NCBI RefSeq assembly: GCF_900115695.1
Contig: NZ_FOXK01000001.1
Coordinates: forward strand, 186,001 to 250,000
Origin: Ectopseudomonas toyotomiensis
Lineage (GTDB): Bacteria > Pseudomonadota > Gammaproteobacteria > Pseudomonadales > Pseudomonadaceae
Length of the DNA stretch: 64,000 nucleotides
Direction: 5' to 3'
Position numbers and translations under genes: made by a program. Below the pieces are notes generated by a model that was not told where the DNA came from, did not search any database, and saw only the letters and a list, made by a program, of their open reading frames with translations. Position 1 is the first letter of the stretch. Each line of letters starts with the position of its first letter. Positions 32,072 through 40,211 of this stretch are shown here, piece after piece.

Positions 32072-33319
32072 ATGCGCCAACTGTCCGCCACGCTGGCCCT
32101 GTGGGCCGCACTTACCGCCTGTGCGCAGGCTGCCGAGCCGATCACCCTCGGCCTCAACTATCCGCGCACCGGACCATACAAGGAGGAGGGATTGGCGCAG
32201 ATGCGTGGAGCCCTGCTGGCCATCGATGAAATCAACGCCGCTGGCGGTGTGCTGGGCCGGCCCTTGCGCCTGTCCAGCAAGGACACCGCCTCGCGTCCGG
32301 CCAAGGCCGAGAAGAACGTCGACAAGCTGGCCGCCGAGGGCGCGGCGATGCTCTTCGGCGGCTCCTCCAGCGCGGTCGCCATCGCTGCCGGTAAGCGTGC
32401 CAGGCAGCACGGTCTGCTGTACTTCGGCACCCTCACCTACTCCAACGACACCACCGGCAAGGATGGCCATCGCTACATGTTTCGCGAGTGCAACAACGCC
32501 TGGATGAGCGCCAAGGTACTCGGCCAATACCTGAGCAAGACCCTGCCGAACAAGCGCTACTTCTATGTCACCGCCGACTATACCTGGGGCCACACCAGCG
32601 AGGCGTCGCTGCGCCAGGCCACCGCTACCGACAATGCCGCCCAGCACGCCAGCGTACGCATCCCCTTCCCGGGTGCGCGCCTGGCCGACTATCAGGACGC
32701 GCTGACCCAGGCCGCCGCCAGCAACGCCGAGATCCTCGCCCTGGTGCTGTTCGGCGAGGACCTGGTGCGCGCCATGCGCGTCGCCAAGGATCTTGGCCTG
32801 ACCGAGCGTATGCAGATCGTCGCGCCGAACCTGACCCAGAGCATGGTCGAACAGGCCGGCCCCAACCTGATGGCAGGCGTGATCGGCACCGAGCCCTGGA
32901 CCTGGCGCGTGCCGGCGCTGGAAAAATCCGCGCGCGGCCAAGCCTTCGTCGAAGCCTTCAAGGCCCGCTACGAGATGTACCCATCCAGCTCCGCCGCCTC
33001 GGCCTACAGCATCGTTCAACAGTGGGCCGACGCCGCTACGCGAGCCAGGAGCCTCGACAGCGAAGCGCTGATCAAGGCGCTGGAAGGCCACCGCTATACC
33101 TTGCTCAAAGATGAACAACAATGGCGTGCCTTCGACCACCAGAACCTGCAGACGGTCTACGCGGTAAAGGTCAAGCCGCGCGACGAGGTACTCAAGGACC
33201 CGCTCAAGCAGGACTACTTCGAAATCGTCGACCGCCTCGATGCCAGCAGCGCGCTGCCCAGCCTCGCCGAGTGGCAGGCCGAGCGCCGCGCTGGCGGCCA
33301 ACCCCTGACCTTGCAATGA
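32072..33319 (+). CDS. Liv-type periplasmic binding protein in the valine cluster
   Basis: This 415-residue binding protein of the branched-chain amino-acid/amide type starts its mature part with EPITLGLNYPRTGPYKEEGLAQMRGA. The signal could be cleaved after AQA, or lipidated at LTAC just before it. No permease or ATPase gene is adjacent. It sits between mmsA and the acyl-CoA dehydrogenase, 6 bp before the latter, so it is probably in the operon. The ligand is unknown. It could use the bra channel or act with a two-component sensor; both are guesses. Confidence 0.85.
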   Translation: MRQLSATLALWAALTACAQAAEPITLGLNYPRTGPYKEEGLAQMRGALLAIDEINAAGGVLGRPLRLSSKDTASRPAKAEKNVDKLAAEGAAMLFGGSSSAVAIAAGKRARQHGLLYFGTLTYSNDTTGKDGHRYMFRECNNAWMSAKVLGQYLSKTLPNKRYFYVTADYTWGHTSEASLRQATATDNAAQHASVRIPFPGARLADYQDALTQAAASNAEILALVLFGEDLVRAMRVAKDLGLTERMQIVAPNLTQSMVEQAGPNLMAGVIGTEPWTWRVPALEKSARGQAFVEAFKARYEMYPSSSAASAYSIVQQWADAATRARSLDSEALIKALEGHRYTLLKDEQQWRAFDHQNLQTVYAVKVKPRDEVLKDPLKQDYFEIVDRLDASSALPSLAEWQAERRAGGQPLTLQ

Positions 33320-33325
33320 GATACC

Positions 33326-34489
33326 ATGGACTTCGAATTCAGTGATGAACAACGTCTTCTGACCGACAGCGCCCGTGCCTTCGCCGCGCGGGAGCTGACG
33401 CCCCACGCCGCCGAGTGGGATCGCGAGCAACAGTTTCCCGTCGAGGTGATTCGCCGTGCTGCCGAACAGGGCTACTTGGCCCTGTATCTGCGCGAAGAGG
33501 ATGGCGGCCTGGGCCTGTCCAGGCTGTCCAGCTCACTGATTTTCGAACAACTGGCGGCTGGCTGCGTGGCCACCACCGCCTACCTGACCATCCACAACAT
33601 GGCCACCTGGATGCTCGCCAGCTTCGCCGACCAGGCACTGAAAGATGCCTGGTTGCCGGGGCTGATCAACGGCCAGTCGCTGGCCTCCTACTGCCTGACC
33701 GAACCGGACGCTGGCTCGGACGCCGCCCACCTGCGCACCCGAGCGCGGCGCGACGGCGGCGACTACGTGATCGATGGCAGCAAGTGCTTTATCTCCGGTG
33801 CGGGAAGCACACAGGTACTGATCGTCATGGCGCGTACCGGCGAGGATGGTGCCAAGGGTATTTCCTGCTTCCTGGTACCTGCCGATGCGCCCGGCGTACG
33901 TTACGGACGCAACGAGGACAAGATGGGCTGGAAGGCGCAGCCGACCCGCACCATCACATTCGAAGGTGTGCGCATCCCTGCCAGCCACCGCCTTGGCCCG
34001 GAAGGCGAAGGCTTCGTCTACGCCATGAAGGGCCTCGATGGTGGGCGTCTGAATATCGCCAGTTGCTCGCTCGGCGCGGCCCAGGCAGCGCTGCAGCAAA
34101 GCCTGCGCTACGTAGAAGAACGCAAACAGTTCGGCAAGGCGCTCAGCGAGTTCCAGGCCCTGCAATTCAAGCTGGCCGATATGCTCACCAGCCTGACTGC
34201 CAGCCGGCAGATGGTGCGCCTGGCCGCACACAAGCTCGACCACGGCCACGGCGAGGCCAGCCTCTACTGCGCGATGGCCAAGCGCTTCGCCACCGACCAG
34301 TGCTTCGACGTGTGCAACGAAGCGCTGCAACTGCATGGTGGCTACGGCTATCTGAATGACTATCCACTGGAACGCTGGGTACGCGACGCCCGCGTGCACC
34401 AAATACTGGAAGGCACCAACGAGATCATGCGGGTGATCGTCGCCCGCCGCCTGCTTCTGCAGGGCGGCATGCTCGATCGCCTGTTGTAG
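33326..34489 (+). CDS. Acyl-CoA dehydrogenase, probably isobutyryl-CoA specific
   Basis: This 387-residue FAD enzyme has the family motifs YCLTEPDAGSDAAHL, KCFISGAG and the catalytic Glu in HQILEGTNEIMRVI near residue 365. The cluster context (MmsA, hydratase, HIBYL-CoA hydrolase, MmsB) indicates oxidation of isobutyryl-CoA to methacrylyl-CoA in valine degradation. It is 6 bp downstream of the binding-protein gene. A REP-like palindrome separates it from the hydratase. Confidence 0.92.
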   Translation: MDFEFSDEQRLLTDSARAFAARELTPHAAEWDREQQFPVEVIRRAAEQGYLALYLREEDGGLGLSRLSSSLIFEQLAAGCVATTAYLTIHNMATWMLASFADQALKDAWLPGLINGQSLASYCLTEPDAGSDAAHLRTRARRDGGDYVIDGSKCFISGAGSTQVLIVMARTGEDGAKGISCFLVPADAPGVRYGRNEDKMGWKAQPTRTITFEGVRIPASHRLGPEGEGFVYAMKGLDGGRLNIASCSLGAAQAALQQSLRYVEERKQFGKALSEFQALQFKLADMLTSLTASRQMVRLAAHKLDHGHGEASLYCAMAKRFATDQCFDVCNEALQLHGGYGYLNDYPLERWVRDARVHQILEGTNEIMRVIVARRLLLQGGMLDRLL

Positions 34490-34500
34490 TAACCACGATA

Positions 34501-34543
34501 TGTAGGAACGCGCGATGTTCGCGAGCAGAGCTCGCTCCTACAG
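34501..34543. repeat. REP-like palindrome
   Basis: TGTAGGAACGCGCGA-TGTTCGCGAGCAGAGCTCGCTCCTACAG forms a hairpin between two genes of the same operon. Confidence 0.65.
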
Positions 34544-34567
34544 CAATGATCCGTATCGAGGACGACC

Positions 34568-35386
34568 ATGAGTACAGCCATCGAAACCTACAAGTCCGGC
34601 ATCTTCGACCTGACCCACAAGCTCACCGTGGAGAAGCATGGCCATACCGCGCTGATCACCATCAACCATCCACCGGCCAACACCTGGGACCGCGACTCGC
34701 TGATCGGTCTCAAGCAGGTGGTCGAGCACCTCAACCGTGACGACGAGGTGTACGCCCTGGTGGTGACCGGCCAGGGGCCGAAGTTCTTTTCCGCCGGTGC
34801 CGACCTGAACATGTTCGCCGATGGCGACAAGGCCCGTGCCCGCGAGATGGCCCGACGCTTTGGCGAGGCCTTCGAGACCCTGCGCGACTTCCGCGGCGTG
34901 TCCATTGCCGCGATCAACGGCTACGCCATGGGCGGCGGCCTGGAGTGCGCGCTGGCTTGCGATATCCGCATCGCCGAACGCCAGGCACAGATGGCCCTGC
35001 CGGAAGCCTCCGTGGGTCTGTTGCCCTGCGCCGGTGGCACCCAGGCCCTGCCCTGGCTGGTCGGCGAAGGCTGGGCCAAGCGCATGATCCTCTGTGGCGA
35101 ACGCATCGATGCCGACACCGCCCTGCGCATCGGCCTTATAGAACAGATAGTGGATACCGGCGAAGCCCGTGGCACTGCCCTGCTGCTGGCGTCCAAGGTG
35201 GCGCGGCAAAGCCCGGTGGCGGTACGCACCATCAAGCCGCTGATCCAGGGCGCCCGTGAGCGTGGCGCCAACACCTGGCTGCCGGAGGAACGCGAGCGCT
35301 TCGTCGACCTGTTCGATGCCGACGACACCCGCGAGGGCGTCAACGCTTTTCTGGAAAAACGCGACCCGCAGTGGCGCAACAAATAA
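34568..35386 (+). CDS. Enoyl-CoA hydratase (methacrylyl-CoA hydratase candidate)
   Basis: This 272-residue crotonase has the oxyanion-hole segments FFSAGADLNMF and NGYAMGGGLECALACD and the second catalytic region LPEASVGLLPCAGGTQ. Both crotonase glutamates are present. By context it hydrates methacrylyl-CoA to 3-hydroxyisobutyryl-CoA. The C-terminus (VNAFLEKRDPQWRNK) is typical of full-length hydratases. Confidence 0.92.
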   Translation: MSTAIETYKSGIFDLTHKLTVEKHGHTALITINHPPANTWDRDSLIGLKQVVEHLNRDDEVYALVVTGQGPKFFSAGADLNMFADGDKARAREMARRFGEAFETLRDFRGVSIAAINGYAMGGGLECALACDIRIAERQAQMALPEASVGLLPCAGGTQALPWLVGEGWAKRMILCGERIDADTALRIGLIEQIVDTGEARGTALLLASKVARQSPVAVRTIKPLIQGARERGANTWLPEERERFVDLFDADDTREGVNAFLEKRDPQWRNK

Positions 35387-35401
35387 ATCCTGGGAGCTAG
35401 C

Positions 35402-35457
35402 TCCGCTCGCGAATCAGGCGACGCCATCTTTTCGCGAGCAAAGCTCGCTCCTACAGC
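35402..35457. repeat. REP-like palindrome
   Basis: GCTCGCGAATCAGGC... pairs imperfectly with TTCGCGAGCAAAGCTCGCTCCTACAG. This is another extragenic palindrome of the GTAGGAGC type, directly before the MITE-like element. Confidence 0.6.
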
Positions 35458-35464
35458 CCCGTAG

Positions 35465-35604
35465 CAGGCCGATGAAAAACGTAGGCGAGGCAGCCAGTGC
35501 AAGGCAAAAACAGCCGAAAAAGCGCAGTTTACGTGTTGTAAATGAGCATTTTGAGGCTGTTTTTAACGCAGCAATGGCAACGCAGGTAGTTTTTCAACAG
35601 CCTG
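35465..35604. mobile_element. MITE-like 140-bp element with long terminal inverted repeats
   Basis: The left end CAGGCCGATGAAAAACGTAG and the reverse complement of the right end, CAGGCTGTTGAAAAACTACC, match. The match extends inward with gaps to AAAAACAGCC on both arms. There is no coding capacity. The interval lies within the valine operon between the hydratase and hydrolase genes. Similar elements are, as I recall, repeated in other pseudomonad genomes. Confidence 0.65.
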
Positions 35605-35605
35605 A

Positions 35606-35682
35606 TAGGGTGGACGTCGCCTTTTACGTCCACCACAAACCCGCAAGGTGGATGGATAAACCGTCATCCACCCTACGCAGGA
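35606..35682. repeat. TAGGGTGGA palindrome
   Basis: TAGGGTGGACG at the left pairs with GTCATCCACCCTA at the right, and GTCGCCTTTTACGTCCACC forms a smaller hairpin inside. It lies just upstream of the hydrolase ribosome binding site. Confidence 0.55.
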
Positions 35683-35689
35683 AGCCCCT

Positions 35690-36793
35690 ATGAACCTGCA
35701 ATTCGAAGAACGCCCCAGCCTGCACGGCTACCGCATCGGCATCGCCAGCCTGGACGCGGAGAAGAGCCTCAACGCCCTCTCCCTGCCGATGATCGAAGCA
35801 CTCGACGAACGCCTGGAGGCCTGGGCAGAAGACTCGACCATCGCCTGCGTGATGCTGCGCGGCAACGGCCCCAAGGCCTTCTGCGCTGGCGGCGACGTGG
35901 TGCAACTGGTCAATCAGTGTCGCGAACAGCCGGGCGAAATACCGGCCCTGGCACGACGTTTCTTCGCCGACGAATATCGCCTCGACCATCGCATCCACAC
36001 CTACCCCAAGCCCTTCATCTGCTGGGCGCACGGCCATGTGCTGGGCGGCGGCATGGGCCTGATGCAGGGCGCCGGTATCCGTATTGTCACCCCGAGCAGC
36101 CGCCTGGGCATGCCGGAAATCAATATCGGCCTGTACCCGGATGTCGGCGGCAGCTGGTTCCTCGCTCGCCTGCCAGGGCGCCTGGGCCTGTTCCTTGGCC
36201 TCACCGCCGCCAGCATCAATGCCCGCGATGCGCTGGACCTGAACCTGGCCGACCGCTGCCTGCGCGACGATCAGCAGGACGCCCTGCTCGAAGGCCTGGT
36301 GCAACTGAACTGGCGCGAGCAAGCCGACCTGCAACTGCACAGCCTGCTTCGTGCGCTGGAAAACGAAGCGCGCAGCGAGCTGCCGGCGGCCCAATGGTTG
36401 CCGCGCCGCGAGCGTATCGACGAGTTGCTCGACGTCGCCGACCTGCCCGCCGCCGTTCATGCCATCAGCGCCCTGCAGGCGGATGACGACGCCCTGCTCG
36501 CCCGCGCCGCCAAGACCCTGGCCCATGGCTGCCCGCTGACGGCGCACCTGGTCTGGGAGCAGATCCGCCGCGCCCGCCATCTGTCGCTGGCCGAGGTATT
36601 CCGCATGGAATACGCCATGAGCCTGAACTGCTGCCGCCACCCGGAGTTCCCCGAAGGCGTGCGTGCCCGCCTGATCGACAAGGATCAAACGCCGCATTGG
36701 CACTGGCCGGACGTGGCCGCAATCCCCGCCGCCGTGGTCGAAGCTCACTTCGCACCGGCCTGGGAAGGCGAACACCCATTGGCGAATCTGTAG
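35690..36793 (+). CDS. 3-hydroxyisobutyryl-CoA hydrolase
   Basis: This 367-residue crotonase-superfamily enzyme is longer than hydratases because of a C-terminal helical extension typical of HIBYL-CoA hydrolases. The diagnostic motifs are CAGGDVVQL, GHVLGGGMGLMQGAG and LGMPEINIGLYPDVGGSWFLARLPG. It frees 3-hydroxyisobutyrate from CoA in valine breakdown. AGGAAGCCCCT precedes the ATG. Confidence 0.93.
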   Translation: MNLQFEERPSLHGYRIGIASLDAEKSLNALSLPMIEALDERLEAWAEDSTIACVMLRGNGPKAFCAGGDVVQLVNQCREQPGEIPALARRFFADEYRLDHRIHTYPKPFICWAHGHVLGGGMGLMQGAGIRIVTPSSRLGMPEINIGLYPDVGGSWFLARLPGRLGLFLGLTAASINARDALDLNLADRCLRDDQQDALLEGLVQLNWREQADLQLHSLLRALENEARSELPAAQWLPRRERIDELLDVADLPAAVHAISALQADDDALLARAAKTLAHGCPLTAHLVWEQIRRARHLSLAEVFRMEYAMSLNCCRHPEFPEGVRARLIDKDQTPHWHWPDVAAIPAAVVEAHFAPAWEGEHPLANL

Positions 36794-36922
36794 GAAGCTG
36801 CGCCGACTCGGTGCGCACGGCGCACCCTACATGTAGCCCGGATGCGCTCCGGGAGAGCTCACAAGCAATCCTCGAACAATGACAAGCGACGCGCGAAGCG
36901 CCCAATAGAAAGGAAAGCTGCC

Positions 36923-37807
36923 ATGACCCAAACCGCCTTTATCGGCCTCGGCCACATGGGCCTGCCCATGGCCCGCAACCTGCTCCGGGCGGGCTATCCG
37001 CTGAAAGTCTTCGACCTGGTGCGCAGCGCCGTCGACACGCTGGCCGGCGAAGGTGCCGTGGCGGCCGATAGCGCCGCCGACGCCATTGATCAGGCAAAGG
37101 TGGTGATCAGCATGCTGCCAGCCAGCCGTCATGTGGAAGGCTTGTACCTGGGCGACGACGGCCTGCTTGCGCGGTTGCCCGCCGGCACACTGGTGATCGA
37201 GTGCTCGACCATCGCCCCGGAGTCCGCGCGCAAGGTGCACGCCGCCGCCCGCGAGCGCGGTATCGCTCTGCTCGATGCACCGGTATCCGGCGGTACCGGC
37301 GGCGCGGCAGCCGGCACCCTGACCTTCATGGTGGGTGGTGAAGCCCAAACGCTGGAGAAGGCCAGACCAATGCTCGCCGCCATGGGCACGAACATATTCC
37401 ACGCCGGCCCGGAGGGCGCCGGCCAGGTAGCCAAGGTATGCAACAACCAGGTGCTCGCGGTGCAGATGATCGCCACCGCCGAAGCCATGGCCATGGGCGT
37501 GGCCAACGGCCTGGAGCCGGCCGTGCTGGCGGAGATCATGCGGCAGAGCTCCGGCGGTAACTGGACGCTGGAGAAGTACAACCCCTGGCCCGGAGTAATG
37601 GAGAACGCCCCTGCCTCGAAAGGCTACAGCGGTGGTTTCATGGCCGAGCTGATGGCCAAGGACCTCGGCTTGGCCCAGGAAACCGCCAGCCACAGCGGCA
37701 ACAGCACACCGATGGGCGCCCTGGCACTACAGCTCTACCGCCTGCTGCTCAAGCAGGGCAAAGGCAAGCAGGACTTCTCGGTGGTGCAGCAGTTGTTCGT
37801 GCAATAG
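36923..37807 (+). CDS. mmsB: 3-hydroxyisobutyrate dehydrogenase
   Basis: This 294-residue NAD enzyme oxidises 3-hydroxyisobutyrate to methylmalonate semialdehyde, the substrate of MmsA. The Rossmann start FIGLGHMGLPMARNLLRAG, the substrate loop DAPVSGGTGGAAAGTL and the catalytic Lys in AKVCNNQ are all present. AGGAAAGCTGCC precedes the ATG. A 129-bp gap with short REP fragments separates it from the hydrolase gene. Confidence 0.95.
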   Translation: MTQTAFIGLGHMGLPMARNLLRAGYPLKVFDLVRSAVDTLAGEGAVAADSAADAIDQAKVVISMLPASRHVEGLYLGDDGLLARLPAGTLVIECSTIAPESARKVHAAARERGIALLDAPVSGGTGGAAAGTLTFMVGGEAQTLEKARPMLAAMGTNIFHAGPEGAGQVAKVCNNQVLAVQMIATAEAMAMGVANGLEPAVLAEIMRQSSGGNWTLEKYNPWPGVMENAPASKGYSGGFMAELMAKDLGLAQETASHSGNSTPMGALALQLYRLLLKQGKGKQDFSVVQQLFVQ

Positions 37808-37818
37808 CGCCTTAATCG

Positions 37819-37925
37819 CCCGTAGGGTGCGCTGTGCGCATCAAGGCGTTTCCCGATAGAGCTGGTGCGCATGGCGCACCCTACGGGTGCCGTCCCCCAT
37901 CGTGGGGTGCGCCGTGCGCACCAGG
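37819..37925. repeat. GTAGGGTGCGC palindromes
   Basis: CCCGTAGGGTGCGC and GGCGCACCCTACGGG form an inverted repeat over 37819-37888. A third partial copy, GTGGGGTGCGCCGTGCGCACC, follows. Related copies lie at 36806-36832 and 45173-45238. This one may act as terminator between convergent mmsB and the DUF1145 gene. Confidence 0.6.
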
Positions 37926-37936
37926 GCCATCGGCAT

Positions 37937-38182
37937 TCAGCGTAGCGTCTGCAGATGCAGCAGACCGAACAGCAGCACCTGCAGGCGCTGCCACCACAAC
38001 AGCGGTAGGCCCCGCAGACGCGAGCCGAACAGCACCAGCTCGCCCACATGCGCCAGCAGCACCGCCAGGGCGCCCCAGGAGACCCAGCCGCCCAGCGGCG
38101 CGGCGAAGGGGTAGAAGAGATTGAGCAGCGCCACCAGCCAGAACATGGCCAGGGCGCCCTTGGCGAAAGACAGCAGGTTCAT
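37937..38182 (-). CDS. DUF1145-family small membrane protein
   Basis: This 81-residue protein has two or three hydrophobic segments: FAKGALAMFWLVALLNLFYPFA, then WGALAVLLAHVGELVLF, then a Leu-rich tail with QVLLFGLLHLQTL. The GKG/W-LVALLN start matches DUF1145 proteins. It is an inner-membrane protein of unknown role. The ATG follows GGAGGCTGAC. It sits 145 bp downstream of the sulfatase-like gene on the same strand. Confidence 0.8.
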   Translation of the reverse strand: MNLLSFAKGALAMFWLVALLNLFYPFAAPLGGWVSWGALAVLLAHVGELVLFGSRLRGLPLLWWQRLQVLLFGLLHLQTLR

Positions 38183-38326
38183 TGTCAGCCTCCGAATGGA
38201 TGAACCTGAAGTGTGACCGGGCGGTTGGCAGGAGACCGCCCTTCTTTCGATGGGAACGCCCCGTAGGAGCCGCGCCCCGCGGCGAATGGCTAACACAACG
38301 CCGCTCTTGCTGCTTCGAACCGAGGG

Positions 38327-40114
38327 CTAACGCAGCGTCAATCCGAACGCCTCGTCGGCGAAGTCGAAGCAATTGAGGAAGCGACGAATCTCCAGCAGGT
38401 TGCCGTCGACCTTCACATCGCCGAGCAGTGCGCCCTTGACCAGGCCACCTTCGCCGGTCAACAGAGTTTCCATGAAGCGCTTGTCCATGCTCAGGCGCAG
38501 AGCAGTGCCCTCGGGAATGCCCTTGTGCAGTTGCGCGACACCGCGCCGGACCTCCAGCGCCCACTGTTCGTCCACATCGGGGAAGCTGAAGCCCAGGGTC
38601 AGCTCGACATCGCCGGCCTTCTCCGGGTCGATACGCGTCACCCAGTTCTGCAGGAAACTCTGCGGAGTGAAGCTGCGCACCATGTCCGGCGAGAGGAACA
38701 CCTTGCGCATCTCCACCGAGCGCTGGCGAATGGCGTCGCCGTCGAGCTTGCCCTCCAACTCCATGGCACTCATCAGGTACCAGTTGCGCCAGTTGATGTT
38801 CATGCTGGCGTAGCCCAGCTTACGAAAGCTGCGCGCCTTGATCTCACGCGCCAGCGTGTCTTCGTGGTCGACGCGAATGGCGTGGCCGGCCAGCTCGGCG
38901 GCCCATTGGTAGTCGCCCTTGAGGTAGGCATTGCCAGCTTCCAGTAGCAGTTTCTCGCGGCCACCGGCCAGGGCGATCAGGCGCTCTGCCTGCTGCTTGG
39001 GCGGGGTCGGGTCGAGAGCCACCGGGTCACCCTGGAACCAGCCCAGATAGCCATTGTAGATCTGCCGTACGCTATGCTTCACCGTGCCGTAGTACTCGCG
39101 CAGATAAGGCGTATAGCCGGCCAGGTGCGGCGGCAGTTTGACCTTCTCCACCAACTCGTCCGGCGTCAGGCCCTTGTTCATCCAGCGCACCGTCTGGTCG
39201 TGAATGTAGGCGATGCCGTCGCGGGTCATGCGCAGCACTTCCTCGACCTTGTCCTGGCCGCTGACGGGCCGACCATGCAGTGGCACCATGTACTCGGCCT
39301 GATAGGCGCGCAGCTTGTCCAGGCTCTCGACCCACTGCACCGGGTCGCGGAATTTGGTGCCACGCAGCGTGTGGATGTTCGGCAGGGTCGGCCCCTGATC
39401 GACCTCGGCACTGATCAGCACGCGATTGTCCGGCAAATACAGGATGATCTCGTCCGGTGCCTCGCTCGGCACATGCAAAAACTGCACATCGAGGCCGGCG
39501 ATAGTGGTATCCAGGCGCTCGCCGAAGGTCACGGTCGGAGCAATGAAGGACGACGGCTCGGGCTTGGCCAACGGACCGATGCCACCATTCATGCCCTCCT
39601 GGTCACTGGCCGGCAGGAAGGAACCGAAGCTGTAAGCCGAGCGCACACCAAGAATCGGCCCGACCAGCGCGCCCTGCGCCACCACGTTCTGCAGCAGGGT
39701 CTCGTGGGCGTAGATCTGTACCTCGCCGCGCTCCACCTGCTCGCGGCTGACGAACGCCTGCACGCCGTTGATGTGATCCGGGTGGAAGTGGGTATAGACC
39801 ACCGCCTTGACCGGCTTGTCGCTGAGCTTGCGGAACTCGGCCATGATCTTGCGCGACTCGCTGACCGACTCGCCGGTGTCGACGATGATCAGCCCCTGCG
39901 GCGCCTCGATCATCACCACGTTGCCCAGTTGCCAGCCGACCGCGGAATAGACGTTGTCGGCGACACAATAGACCTGCTGGGCGAATACCTTGGTGTGGGC
40001 AGCGAGTTCAGCGTTGATGTTGGGCTCGATACGCTCGGCCGGCAGCTCGGCATAGGCGCTCAATGGCAGGGCAGCAGCCAGCAGCAGGCCGCTTAAGCGA
40101 GAAAATGGGCTCAT
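38327..40114 (-). CDS. Alkylsulfatase-family metallo-beta-lactamase hydrolase
   Basis: This 595-residue protein has a signal peptide ending AYA, an MBL domain with metal motif THFHPDH (residues 108-114), and then the alkylsulfatase dimerisation domain (VRQIYNGYLGWFQGDPVALDPTP onward). A C-terminal SCP2-like domain follows. This is the class of SdsA1 and Pisa1, which cleave sulfate from alkyl sulfates in the periplasm. It lacks about 60 residues that SdsA1 carries before the MBL domain and has THFHPDH where SdsA1 has SHSHIDH, so the substrate may differ. It is divergent from a LysR regulator. Confidence 0.85.
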   Translation of the reverse strand: MSPFSRLSGLLLAAALPLSAYAELPAERIEPNINAELAAHTKVFAQQVYCVADNVYSAVGWQLGNVVMIEAPQGLIIVDTGESVSESRKIMAEFRKLSDKPVKAVVYTHFHPDHINGVQAFVSREQVERGEVQIYAHETLLQNVVAQGALVGPILGVRSAYSFGSFLPASDQEGMNGGIGPLAKPEPSSFIAPTVTFGERLDTTIAGLDVQFLHVPSEAPDEIILYLPDNRVLISAEVDQGPTLPNIHTLRGTKFRDPVQWVESLDKLRAYQAEYMVPLHGRPVSGQDKVEEVLRMTRDGIAYIHDQTVRWMNKGLTPDELVEKVKLPPHLAGYTPYLREYYGTVKHSVRQIYNGYLGWFQGDPVALDPTPPKQQAERLIALAGGREKLLLEAGNAYLKGDYQWAAELAGHAIRVDHEDTLAREIKARSFRKLGYASMNINWRNWYLMSAMELEGKLDGDAIRQRSVEMRKVFLSPDMVRSFTPQSFLQNWVTRIDPEKAGDVELTLGFSFPDVDEQWALEVRRGVAQLHKGIPEGTALRLSMDKRFMETLLTGEGGLVKGALLGDVKVDGNLLEIRRFLNCFDFADEAFGLTLR

Positions 40115-40162
40115 GGCATTGGAAGGTCTTGTTGTTGAAGTGCTGGCAGGTTGGCAAAGGCC

Positions 40163-40203
40163 GTCCGATAATTCCAATGCATTCGAATAGATTATCCAAT
40201 GCA
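40163..40203. promoter_or_regulatory. Shared promoter/operator between the hydrolase and LysR genes
   Basis: The motif TCCAATG occurs twice, 24 bp apart, flanking the palindrome ATTCGAAT. Symmetry of this kind, just upstream of the LysR gene and in the divergent gap, suggests the regulator's binding site. Confidence 0.4.
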
Positions 40204-40211
40204 GGAAGCGC

